Source of the DNA: an uncultured Clostridia bacterium
GTDB taxonomy: Bacteria > Bacillota > Clostridia > Saccharofermentanales > Saccharofermentanaceae
Direction: 5' to 3'
NCBI GenBank assembly: GCA_946537885.1
Contig: CAMNGC010000008.1
Location: forward strand, 23,475-87,474
DNA length: 64,000 nt
Part shown: in pieces, positions 32,748 through 41,765 of the stretch
Position numbering within the stretch: position 1 is the first letter of the stretch
Layout: each line of letters begins with the position of its first letter
The notes under the pieces: generated by a model
The model's database searches: none
What the model was told of the DNA's origin: nothing
Seen by the model: the letters and a program-made list of their open reading frames with translations, nothing else
Position numbers and translations under genes: made by a program

Positions 32748-35222
32748 TTATCCGCGTTCGGACAGGTAGGTATTGACTCTGTTAGTCAGTGTATCGATAA
32801 CAGTATCGATCGTCTTCTGATCCTCATAATAAGCCTGAAGCTCCTCGCTCAGGATCACGGCCACATAAGGATCCTCAAAACGAGCATGATCACAGCTGCT
32901 TACAAATTCCCGATAGACATCCATAATATCATCTGATACAGGTTCTGTCGGCAGGCCCATCATTCGGCTTTCATCCGCAGTAAATATATTCTGATAATAT
33001 TCCACATCCGAATTGTAGGAACGGATCAAGGTCTGCATATATTCATCCAGCACAGAGGAATTAACGGGGATCGAACTATCCCCGGTCATCACACCTCTTG
33101 GGGCTGACACCATATGAGCGACCGACTCAAGATTCTCTGTATCATACGCAAGAACAGTTATCATTTCATCACTCATAAGCATATCAACAAATTGACAGCA
33201 GCCTTCGATCTCAGAGGATGAGGAAGATACGGCAACTGAGGTTTCCACCCGGAACGAAGGGCCTCTTCCATCCGGTGAAGGCGCTCCGAGAAACCTGACA
33301 TCTCTAAAATTCTGAGCGTAACTGTTAATAAAGACAGAGAAATCATCTAATGTCTTATACTCGCCGGAAGTTAAGGAAGCAGCTGCGTTTCTTCCCCCTA
33401 TGCCTTGATACACAATTTCAACGCCGTCATCTCCGGGCAGACTGTTATCCGTATTGTTCACATGATCCTTGATATAGGATGCAAACTCCCTGAATCCTTC
33501 GGATGAGAAATCACAGCCTGACGTATTGATGAACAGATCCGAGCACGAATTAAACAATTCCGAGAAATATGCCTTCTGGGTCGTGTAGTCGCTCATCGGA
33601 TCATCTCCGTTACATGCTTCGTCAACATATCTGACATATTGTTCAAATGTAAATCCATCCTGGCCGTCATCAGCAAATTCATCGGAAGTAAATATTCCTT
33701 TGATGTTGATCGTTAACGGCATCTGATAGAGAGCTTCTCCTGTCCTTGATGCATCTACGATATTGGTAAAATACCGGGAATCATCACTGATACGGTCCGA
33801 CAGATCCACAAGATATTCACCTCTGTTAAGAGCTGAGAGCGAGAAGGTATTAAAAAGGATATCGGGGCCTGCACCCGCCATCAGATCAACCATCAGCTGA
33901 TCGCTCATCTCGGCCTGTCTCACATTAGACTGATCATTGTATTCATCAAGAGTCGTAACGTTAATGTCATTGTGATCCGAATCATAGCTGTGATCTATCT
34001 TGATGTAATAATCCTCATTTGATTCATTAAATCTCAAGATGCTCTCATAGATACCGTAATCGTAACCTGTAAGAGATACCGCCTTGAGTTCCGTCTTACC
34101 CTCATAGGGGTCTTCTTCAAGTTCTTTAATAGTTACCGTGGCAAACTCCTGATTATAGAGTGTCCCGGCCATAACATATTCACCGTCATGAATATCTACG
34201 AGCAACATGGAATTTATATCAAAGGGGTTGATCAGAACATTGGATAGATCAATGACCGTTTCTATCTTGCGCTCTTCAAAATTCAGTTTCGCGAGAACCT
34301 GACTCGAGTCGTAATTGTCCACGACGAAAGCACCTTCTCCCTCAATATTCGTGATCCCATAGAAAAAAATATCATCGAGCCAGTCCATTTCGTCGCCCGC
34401 TTCGGTAACTGTCATGCTTTCCGGATCCAGTACCAGCTTCAGTTCTCCAAAATTAGCGAAAATAAGGATCTTACCATCCGGCATAGCGATATAAGAAGTG
34501 AGATCAATGATACTTATGTCAGAAAACTCATTAGCAAGATCGATTACATGCTCTTCACCATTGGGATCGATTATCAGCAATATATACGATGACCGGCCGT
34601 TCCGGTTGGTGCCGTTATTATAATATAGGTGGATCGAATAGCCGTTAACTTTCCACACATCCTGATGAGATGCGTTTACATAACGATATTCATACGGATC
34701 CGAATTTTTATCCAAGTCTTCCGGTTTTCCCAATTCCAGACTCTCGAGATCGAGCGTCATCTTGAAGCGGCTTGATCTCCATGTATTGACATCATAACCG
34801 TCCAGGATGATATCTACTCCCTCATCATTTACTTTTGGTTCGGCAGACACGGAATAATCCTCAAGGTCGATGTAATCATTGACATGTATCGATTTAATAT
34901 AATCACCCTGTACGCTGTAAAGATCCATGAAATAATCCTCTGTATCCTGTATGGGTGCATCAGGGTCGTAATCGTTGTGGAACATATATGTCCAGGCAAT
35001 AATATAATCACCGCATACCCCGACAAGATATGTCAGCTTTGAATCATAGGAGATGTCAAGATCAGAATAATATTCTGATGCATCTTTCTTTTGTGCTGAA
35101 TACCATGTAGTAGTATCATCGCTTACATCCTCATCGGTCTTACTACTGCATCCGCCTAACCCAAGGGACGACAGCACCATAACTGCAGAAATACACGCTG
35201 CAGCAATCCTGCTTTTTCTCAT
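32748..35222 (-). CDS. Large lipoprotein: propeller-like domain fused to solute-binding domain (copy 1)
   Basis: The 824-residue precursor has a lipobox LGGC (Cys25) and then two parts. The N-terminal part (about 40-385) has repeated short beta motifs such as GDYIIAWTYMF, YFMDLYSVQGDYIKSIHVND and YSIHLYYNN, consistent with a beta-propeller. The C-terminal part (about 390-824) resembles a type 1 solute-binding protein: MSDQLMVDLMAGAGPDILFNTFS, YLVDLSDRI, GEALYQMPLTINIKGIF and FLGAPSPDGRGPSF. The start at 35222, eight codons inside the open frame, is chosen because the paralogue upstream begins at the same MRKSRIAA and both share GAGGAAAA before it. About twice the normal length for a binding protein. 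Ligand unknown. Confidence 0.82.
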   Translation of the reverse strand: MRKSRIAAACISAVMVLSSLGLGGCSSKTDEDVSDDTTTWYSAQKKDASEYYSDLDISYDSKLTYLVGVCGDYIIAWTYMFHNDYDPDAPIQDTEDYFMDLYSVQGDYIKSIHVNDYIDLEDYSVSAEPKVNDEGVDIILDGYDVNTWRSSRFKMTLDLESLELGKPEDLDKNSDPYEYRYVNASHQDVWKVNGYSIHLYYNNGTNRNGRSSYILLIIDPNGEEHVIDLANEFSDISIIDLTSYIAMPDGKILIFANFGELKLVLDPESMTVTEAGDEMDWLDDIFFYGITNIEGEGAFVVDNYDSSQVLAKLNFEERKIETVIDLSNVLINPFDINSMLLVDIHDGEYVMAGTLYNQEFATVTIKELEEDPYEGKTELKAVSLTGYDYGIYESILRFNESNEDYYIKIDHSYDSDHNDINVTTLDEYNDQSNVRQAEMSDQLMVDLMAGAGPDILFNTFSLSALNRGEYLVDLSDRISDDSRYFTNIVDASRTGEALYQMPLTINIKGIFTSDEFADDGQDGFTFEQYVRYVDEACNGDDPMSDYTTQKAYFSELFNSCSDLFINTSGCDFSSEGFREFASYIKDHVNNTDNSLPGDDGVEIVYQGIGGRNAAASLTSGEYKTLDDFSVFINSYAQNFRDVRFLGAPSPDGRGPSFRVETSVAVSSSSSEIEGCCQFVDMLMSDEMITVLAYDTENLESVAHMVSAPRGVMTGDSSIPVNSSVLDEYMQTLIRSYNSDVEYYQNIFTADESRMMGLPTEPVSDDIMDVYREFVSSCDHARFEDPYVAVILSEELQAYYEDQKTIDTVIDTLTNRVNTYLSERG

Positions 35223-35301
35223 TTTTCCTCTTTTCCGGGAGAGCATATCTCCATTGCAATCCCAAATCTAACCCTTTTATTAACAGTTTACGAGAGTGGA
35301 G
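35223..35301. repeat. Duplicated leader, copy 1
   Basis: About 79 bases upstream of the first large lipoprotein are nearly identical to 37841-37920 upstream of the second (some ten differences). The genes were duplicated together with their leader. No T-tract terminator is seen in this copy. Confidence 0.85.
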
Positions 35302-35326
35302 AAGACTCATGTGAGCCAAGTTTGTC

Positions 35327-37840
35327 TTATCCTCTCTCGGACAGATAGGTATTGACTCTGTTAGTCAATGTATCGATAACCGTATCGAGCGTCTTCTGGT
35401 CTTCGTAATATGCCTGAAGTTCCTCACTCAAGATCACGGCCACATAGGGATCTTCCGTATAGACATGATCACAGGAAGAAACAAACTCCCGATAGATATC
35501 CAAGCAATCGTCAGAAAGCGATGTTGTCGGAAGCCCGTACATGCGGAGCTCATCTTCCGTAAATATGTTCTTATAATACTCAACTTTGGAATTATAATTG
35601 TCGAGCGCATTCTGCATATAACTATCTAATGCAAGCTTGTTGACCGGTATAGATGTTGAGCCCACTGTTACAGAGAATGTATGCGCGCCTGTGACTACGG
35701 AACCGGAGCTGCTCGCTGTGTCCATGCCGTACACGATAACAGATGCCATATCGGAATCTAAGAACATATCGAGGAATTGGTTGCAGCCTTCGGGATCGTC
35801 AGAAGCGGCAGAGATTGCAATTGATGTTCCGACCGTGAAGGAAGGACCTCTTCCGTCCGGAGAAGGCGCGCCAAGGAACCTGACATTTTCAAGACATTCA
35901 CTATAGTTCTCAAGGAAGAACCCAAAATCATCCAGCATCTTGTATTTGCCTTCAGGCAGAGTGTTATTTGCCGTCCCGTTTCCGTAGTCATAATAATATT
36001 CAACCGTTGCTCCATCGTATTCAGGCAGACTGTTATCGGTATTCTTGACATGATCCTTGATAAATGAGACAAGATCCCTGAATCCGTCATTATTGAAATC
36101 TGCCGTTCCGTTCGAGATGAAAAGATCAGAGCAGGAATTAAACAGTTCGGAAAAATATGTCTTCTGTGTAGTATAGTCGCTCATGGGGTCGTTACCGTTA
36201 CATATCTCATCAACAAATCTCTCATACTGATCGAAAGTGAATCCTTCCTGGCCCTCATCAACATACTGATCAAAAGTAACGATACCATTCGGTATAAACG
36301 ATACAGGCATTTGGTAGATCGCATCCCCGGTGCGTACTGCATCCAGAACATTCGTAAAACAAGTCGATTCATCATCGATGCGATCTGACAGATCAACCAA
36401 ATAATCCGGACGATTGATCGCGGTTAAAGACGATGCGTTAAAAAGGATATCAGGCCCGTCTCCCGCCATCAGATCAACCATCAACTGATCGCTGATCTCC
36501 GCTTCCCGGGAACGCCTTGAGTCATTGTAATCATCCATAGTCGTGGCATTATTGTCATCTGATTCATAATTACCGAGATCGTATCTGTGATCGACAGTGA
36601 TGTAATAATCCTCATTAGTTGCGTTAAATCTGTAGATACTCTCGAGGATCCCGTAATCATATCCTGTCAGCGAAGCTGCCTTAAGCTCTGTCTTCCCCTC
36701 AAAAGGATTGCCCTCAAGCTCAGTAAGGGTAAGAACGGCAAAACTGCCGTTATAGCTATAACCCGCAAAAATATATTCACCGTCATGAATATCGATAAGC
36801 TTCATACCGTTCATATCCATCTGATTGATCACAACATGCGAGAAGTCAATGACAGTTTCCATTCTCTGCTCTTCAACATTGATTCTCTTAAGGCAGGAAT
36901 TCCCTCCCAAGTAAGAATCCATGCTGTCTACAATGAAGGATCCCTGCCCTTCAATATTGGTTATACCCATCCCCAAAAAGGCATCCTCGTCGATCCAGTC
37001 ATATTCTGTCCCTGCCTCGCTGATAGTCATATCATTAAGATCCAACAGTAACTTGAAAGCGCCATCGTCCATAAACGGCAACAAAAGGATCTTATCCTCC
37101 GAGATAGTAATATAAGCGGGGATATCCCAGATGTTACAGTCCGGGAACTGTTTGCCGAGATCGATCTCAGTCTCGTTACCGTCTTCATCAACGATCAGAA
37201 GAATATAACTTGTTTTCTCGCTCGGACTGCTGGCGCCTTTGCAGTAGCTGTATATCGTTACACCGCAATCAGAAATCGTATCCGCGAGATAGGCTCCGGG
37301 ATAACGATTGGCATAGGGATCACTGCCCTCTTCAGCAGGGACGATCTCACCGGGTTCCAGGGTATCAGGATCGATAGGCATAACATAATTGCATTCAGCA
37401 CTTGTTTTTACATCATAACCATTCAGCATTATTTTGATGCCGTTTGAATCTACCTTCGCAGTAGCAAAGACAGAGATATCATCGTAATCCAGATAATCAT
37501 TTATGTGTATTGTTTTAATGTACTCGCCTTCCTTGCTGTAGAAATCCAAGAACCAGGCCTCGCTGTCCTGATATAAAGCATCAGGATCATATTCTTGTGG
37601 GATCATGATCGTCATTACGACGATCACATCGCCATAGCTTCCTACAAGTTCCGTCCCTCCGTCAGCACTGGGAAAGTTAACTCCTTCATAATACTCCGAA
37701 GCATCAACCTTTTTCACTTGAAACCATTTCTCATCTGAAGTCTCAGAAGACTCCGACTTACTGTTGCATCCGCCTAACCCAAGGGACGACAACATCATAA
37801 CTGCAGAAATACACACTGCAGCAATCCTGCTTTTTCTCAT
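35327..37840 (-). CDS. Large lipoprotein: propeller-like domain fused to solute-binding domain (copy 2)
   Basis: The 837-residue precursor is a close paralogue of the product at 32748. The signal peptide (MRKSRIAAVCISAVMMLSS, Cys25) and the last 45 residues are almost the same, while the interior is much more diverged. The same two-domain plan is visible: beta repeats to about residue 390, then SDQLMVDLMAGDGPDILFNASS, DAIYQMPVSFIPNGIVTF, CNGNDPMSDYTTQKTYFSELF and RFLGAPSPDGRGPSF. It likely binds a related but different ligand. Membrane-anchored on the outer face. It sits between the other two family members. Confidence 0.82.
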   Translation of the reverse strand: MRKSRIAAVCISAVMMLSSLGLGGCNSKSESSETSDEKWFQVKKVDASEYYEGVNFPSADGGTELVGSYGDVIVVMTIMIPQEYDPDALYQDSEAWFLDFYSKEGEYIKTIHINDYLDYDDISVFATAKVDSNGIKIMLNGYDVKTSAECNYVMPIDPDTLEPGEIVPAEEGSDPYANRYPGAYLADTISDCGVTIYSYCKGASSPSEKTSYILLIVDEDGNETEIDLGKQFPDCNIWDIPAYITISEDKILLLPFMDDGAFKLLLDLNDMTISEAGTEYDWIDEDAFLGMGITNIEGQGSFIVDSMDSYLGGNSCLKRINVEEQRMETVIDFSHVVINQMDMNGMKLIDIHDGEYIFAGYSYNGSFAVLTLTELEGNPFEGKTELKAASLTGYDYGILESIYRFNATNEDYYITVDHRYDLGNYESDDNNATTMDDYNDSRRSREAEISDQLMVDLMAGDGPDILFNASSLTAINRPDYLVDLSDRIDDESTCFTNVLDAVRTGDAIYQMPVSFIPNGIVTFDQYVDEGQEGFTFDQYERFVDEICNGNDPMSDYTTQKTYFSELFNSCSDLFISNGTADFNNDGFRDLVSFIKDHVKNTDNSLPEYDGATVEYYYDYGNGTANNTLPEGKYKMLDDFGFFLENYSECLENVRFLGAPSPDGRGPSFTVGTSIAISAASDDPEGCNQFLDMFLDSDMASVIVYGMDTASSSGSVVTGAHTFSVTVGSTSIPVNKLALDSYMQNALDNYNSKVEYYKNIFTEDELRMYGLPTTSLSDDCLDIYREFVSSCDHVYTEDPYVAVILSEELQAYYEDQKTLDTVIDTLTNRVNTYLSERG

Positions 37841-37920
37841 TTTTCCTCTTTTCCGGGAAAGCGTATCTCCGTTGCTATCCCTAATCTAACCCTTTTATCC
37901 ACAGCTTACGAGAGCGGAGA
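37841..37920. repeat. Duplicated leader, copy 2
   Basis: Partner of 35223-35301. Its far end contains CTTACGAGAG and CTCTCGTAAG (37905-37933) as a perfect inverted repeat with an eight-base loop. The first copy has lost this symmetry. Confidence 0.8.
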
Positions 37921-37940
37921 AACTCTCGTAAGACTCTGAA

Positions 37941-40475
37941 TCAATTATTATAGTCGGAACAGATCTGTTCCGCATACATAGCCGGATCGACCTCATCCGG
38001 ACTTCCGATGTTGTAATAAGTTGATCTTAAGTGCGAGTCAACATAGGTCATATTGCCGGCAGCATTAATGAGTTGCTCCGTTGCAGCTAAAGCCAGATCC
38101 AGCTCTTCCCTTGTGGCCAATCGCCTGTCGACCATTTCTTCCACTGCTTGAGCCGATGCTTCTCTGTTCAAACAAAATTCATATTCACCGTTATTCCTGT
38201 TAGACAGCATACAATCAAGGAACGCATATGCGCCTTCCGTTTCGCTGCAACCGGAAGCAATGCCAAATGACATATAGGGAGTGACATTTACGCTGGCATC
38301 CTCCATGTTGATCGACGGCAGAGGAACAAAACTCTTGATCAAATACGACATATCAAAGACCCAGAGGAAATCCATGCTGGATTGTATGCTCATAAGAGTA
38401 GCTCTCACATTCTGATCGGAATAATCCGGTGCACAACCATAGGTTGAAATGTATTCGGCAACCTTGCTTAACGAGTCCTCGTCAAGTGAGATGTGACCGT
38501 TATCATCCATTTGGATCAGTCGTTGATATTCAATGCTTACGAGATCATCAAAATAGTCCATGGGAGCACAACCTGCTGCATAAATGTCAAATCCCCATAC
38601 GGAGCTTGAAAGCTTCTGATAGTTCTCGTAATCGGTCTCAACAATATTGATAACACCTTCAATGAGCTCGCCATCGATATTATTATCGGAAAGCGTTTCG
38701 CTTGTAATATCGCTCATGCTTGCGATCCCCGTAAAATAGAACTTGTAGGGAATCTGATAGAGACCTCCGTAAAGCCGGGCACAGTCAATGATATTCTCAT
38801 AGAGTTCACCGGGATGCTCGTCATTAAAGTGATCGATATAGTCAGTCATATCAAGAAAGGATCCGGTAGCCTGAAGCTCAGGTTGTGCCCCGTCAGATAT
38901 GAATATGTCGATCATATCCGGCTCACACAACACGGAATCCAAATATCCAAGTAACATCTCTGATGTGCTGTAGGGATTATTGTACTCTACGGAGAAGTCC
39001 GACGAGAACGACGCATCGGCCTGATCAAGCGCAACCCCTTCGGAGACATAGGAATCGAGGATCAGCATCCTTACCCTGTAATCCGAATTTGACTGATTGA
39101 AAGCACTGACGGAAGTAGTTATCGCAGCGTCAGGGTATCCGTACACCAGTAGATTAACGGGACGTCTGGGATCCTCAACATCAGCCTCAGCGGAAATACG
39201 GGTATAGACCAGATGATGCTCTCCAAGATTTTCTTCATACTCATAAGTAATCATTACAACTGAACCGTCATCATCTACGCAAACGGGATTGGCCCACAAA
39301 GTCACATTGCAGTCATCATTTACATCGGCATAATTCAGTATGATCTCCGAAAAGTATCTGTCATCGGGATCGATCTTTACTATTCCGTTGGCATTGGCGA
39401 TATAGAGATTGTTTTGGCTGTTTGCTATTAGTCCGTTTGCGCCGTAAAGATCGGGAGGAAAATGGCTGCTTATCAGACCTTCCTCATCTGCTTTGTCGCC
39501 GTAATTCAGAATAAAAGAGATCTCCATCCCTTCCATATCGTAGATCCTGACAACGATAGACGAATCCGCATAATAGCCGAGAAAGGACAGCCCCACATCT
39601 TCCGCGCCGCAAAGGCTTCTCATATCAACAACACGGTCAGCTTCCTCTTCTCCGTCCTGATAGATGTATATCAGCGGTTCTCCGTAAGAATTCTGATCTC
39701 TAACAATAAAACAATCGCCATCAGGCATCTTGCACTGAGATACAATACACAGATCTTCCCCATTAAAAGGCTCTGCCTCAGCACCGACAGTAAAAGTATC
39801 AGTATCAACGACGTAATAGACGATATCTGATACGGTGCCTTCCGGATCATAGACATCAGTCTCCATATAGGTAACGCCCTCCTTCTCGAAAACAAAGGCG
39901 TCCATTCCGTATTGAGACCTGTCCAACGGTATCGGAAGTTGTCCGACAATATCTCCGTTTGCAATATCGATCACGGTAAACTGCATCTTCCCGTCATCGC
40001 TCCATGCTGCCTGCTGTACATAGAAATAGCCGTCATCCGAGACAAAATTACTCGCTTCACTATATCTGCTGCCTGTGAAATCCATAATACCGAGGTCGAT
40101 ATTGGTGGCGCTTTTCTGATCGATCGGCTCATGCCCGCAAATAATAAATTCGGGATCTCTCGTCCCTACGAACACATTAGCGCTTGTGGAGGCATTGTCT
40201 CCCTCGGTCTCCGATACATATTCTGAAGAAATATCTGCTGAATTGATATTACCCGAATCATCAACTACTATCTCCGATTCCTCTACAGCAGCAGTCAGTG
40301 TCGTCTCCGGATCAGTGTCAATCTCTTCTTCTGTAAATACAGTATCATCCGCGCTCTCTGCCGTAGCATTCTGATCACTCTCAGCCTTACTGCAAGCGGG
40401 TAGCAAAAGAACCTGTGCCATGAAACACAGTGCGAACAAACTTGACAGACATCTGTTAAGATACTTACGCTTCAT
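37941..40475 (-). CDS. Large lipoprotein related to the propeller/solute-binding family (copy 3)
   Basis: The 844-residue precursor has a lipobox LPAC (Cys28) and an acidic, Thr/Ser-rich linker (about 30-100). The two-part plan of its neighbours follows in diverged form: beta repeats such as DGYFYVQQAAWSDDGKMQFTV and NGLIANSQNNLYIANANGIVKI, then a C-terminal region with PDMIDIFISDGAQPELQATGSF, YLIKSFVPLPSINMEDASVN and YMSFGIASGCSETEGAYAFLDCML. It is the first gene of the locus in the direction of transcription. The interior repeats suggest a propeller, but I cannot count blades. No catalytic motif recognised. It may bind a ligand or serve as the sensor of the system. Confidence 0.78.
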   Translation of the reverse strand: MKRKYLNRCLSSLFALCFMAQVLLLPACSKAESDQNATAESADDTVFTEEEIDTDPETTLTAAVEESEIVVDDSGNINSADISSEYVSETEGDNASTSANVFVGTRDPEFIICGHEPIDQKSATNIDLGIMDFTGSRYSEASNFVSDDGYFYVQQAAWSDDGKMQFTVIDIANGDIVGQLPIPLDRSQYGMDAFVFEKEGVTYMETDVYDPEGTVSDIVYYVVDTDTFTVGAEAEPFNGEDLCIVSQCKMPDGDCFIVRDQNSYGEPLIYIYQDGEEEADRVVDMRSLCGAEDVGLSFLGYYADSSIVVRIYDMEGMEISFILNYGDKADEEGLISSHFPPDLYGANGLIANSQNNLYIANANGIVKIDPDDRYFSEIILNYADVNDDCNVTLWANPVCVDDDGSVVMITYEYEENLGEHHLVYTRISAEADVEDPRRPVNLLVYGYPDAAITTSVSAFNQSNSDYRVRMLILDSYVSEGVALDQADASFSSDFSVEYNNPYSTSEMLLGYLDSVLCEPDMIDIFISDGAQPELQATGSFLDMTDYIDHFNDEHPGELYENIIDCARLYGGLYQIPYKFYFTGIASMSDITSETLSDNNIDGELIEGVINIVETDYENYQKLSSSVWGFDIYAAGCAPMDYFDDLVSIEYQRLIQMDDNGHISLDEDSLSKVAEYISTYGCAPDYSDQNVRATLMSIQSSMDFLWVFDMSYLIKSFVPLPSINMEDASVNVTPYMSFGIASGCSETEGAYAFLDCMLSNRNNGEYEFCLNREASAQAVEEMVDRRLATREELDLALAATEQLINAAGNMTYVDSHLRSTYYNIGSPDEVDPAMYAEQICSDYNN

Positions 40476-40563
40476 TCTTCTCCTCCGCTATCATTCAGCT
40501 ATACCAAAAAGCTGTTGTACTAAATAGACGATGAAAAATGAACGATCGTTGCATATATATCTA

Positions 40564-41625
40564 TCATTCCGTTAAAGCGATATTGCCTTTACGTATGGCG
40601 GCAGTCAGGAGCACCGTATTCTTTTCCCCCGCTCTTCTGACCAGGAGATTACCGTTATCTGAGGCCAGACAGGCCGCGGCAGTACATGTATCCGCCTCAT
40701 TCTTGGAGGGCGAATAGGTCATTGCAAGGGGCAGCATTACCGCCTTAAGAAGCCTTGAATCGAAGGATGTAACATAACACCCCAAACTGTCGGCAACTGC
40801 CTTTACCGCATCACTGTCCTTGACTATGGCCGATACGGCTATTGTCGAACAACTCTTCGGATTTATTCCGTGATTAACGAGAGTCCGCTTCACTGTCTCC
40901 ACAGCATAATCCGGATCAGTTCTTGCCGTAAGTTCCAACCCGACTATTACTCTTTTGGGTGTCAGCACCAGAACTCCCGGAATCTTTTGCTCAGGCATGG
41001 GCGTGCAGGTAATAAAGATCGATGGCCTCTCATCCTTGCCGGCCGCCAGATAAGCAGCAACAAGCTCCTTCTTCTGATTGGTCCTGTATGGATACATAAT
41101 ATAGGAGTGATGATCAAGTGTCGGTTCAAGCAGATCTATCGTCATGTCGCTATAGACATTGACTCTGCCACCCTTGGCTATGTGCTCCGTTATCTCGTCA
41201 AGCAGCGCCGGATCACTGGGGATCATGCTGTATTTCTCGACGGCCTTCTTAAGATCCGGGGCGATCTCCCCGAGATCGTTATCATCCGATAAAGTCTTGC
41301 AGTCCAGCATCTCGCAGATACCGGCAAGCATCTCGTAGCTGTTATAACCTCCATGCCTTAATGCACCCGCGTAGCGCCCGGCCGGATCGACCGTATATAC
41401 CGGTATCCCTGACACGTCTGATATATTGATCTTGTCGGTAAAAAGCTTCACAGATGCGGTCAAAGGAAGTATAAGGACAATTGCCGCATCGACTCTTCCG
41501 ATGGCACTGTCGCTGTCCTGTCCTAATCTCTCAATGGAACGGATCCACTCACCCTCGCATTTCTCAAGCAGACGCGAGCCGGTCTTGTGCGCCTTCTCCG
41601 ATCTGCCATAACATAACAAATACAT
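40564..41625 (-). CDS. cbiG: CbiG-like cobalamin biosynthesis protein
   Basis: The 353-residue protein shows the CbiG layout. An N-terminal domain includes VDAAIVLILPLTASVKLFTD, the central segment contains GIPVYTVDPAGRYAGALRHGG, and a C-terminal CobE/CbiG domain has VIVGLELTARTDPDYAVETVKRTLVNHGI, STIAVSAIVKDSDAVKAVADSLG and TAAACLASDNGNLLVRR. CbiG opens the delta-lactone ring of cobalt-precorrin 5A in the anaerobic B12 pathway. No other cob/cbi gene is in the window and no cobalamin riboswitch is visible upstream. It may be an orphan copy or act away from a main cluster. AGGAGG upstream of ATG 41625 supports the start. Confidence 0.75.
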   Translation of the reverse strand: MYLLCYGRSEKAHKTGSRLLEKCEGEWIRSIERLGQDSDSAIGRVDAAIVLILPLTASVKLFTDKINISDVSGIPVYTVDPAGRYAGALRHGGYNSYEMLAGICEMLDCKTLSDDNDLGEIAPDLKKAVEKYSMIPSDPALLDEITEHIAKGGRVNVYSDMTIDLLEPTLDHHSYIMYPYRTNQKKELVAAYLAAGKDERPSIFITCTPMPEQKIPGVLVLTPKRVIVGLELTARTDPDYAVETVKRTLVNHGINPKSCSTIAVSAIVKDSDAVKAVADSLGCYVTSFDSRLLKAVMLPLAMTYSPSKNEADTCTAAACLASDNGNLLVRRAGEKNTVLLTAAIRKGNIALTE

Positions 41626-41728
41626 ACCGGGAATCCTCCTGACGTGTCTTTACCCCTCATTATCGCATTATTTCGATGCTTGTATAGATAAAATATCAAA
41701 AAACCGGGATATTTTGTAAGTCCGTTAT

Positions 41729-41737
41729 TGCTATAAT
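41729..41737 (+). promoter_or_regulatory. Extended -10 promoter of the hydroxyacid dehydrogenase gene
   Basis: TGCTATAAT is a perfect -10 box with TG extension, 28 bases before the ATG at 41766. A good -35 hexamer is lacking at the normal distance, as is usual for extended -10 promoters. Confidence 0.6.
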
Positions 41738-41765
41738 TATGAAAAGATCAACTCGGAGGTATCAT

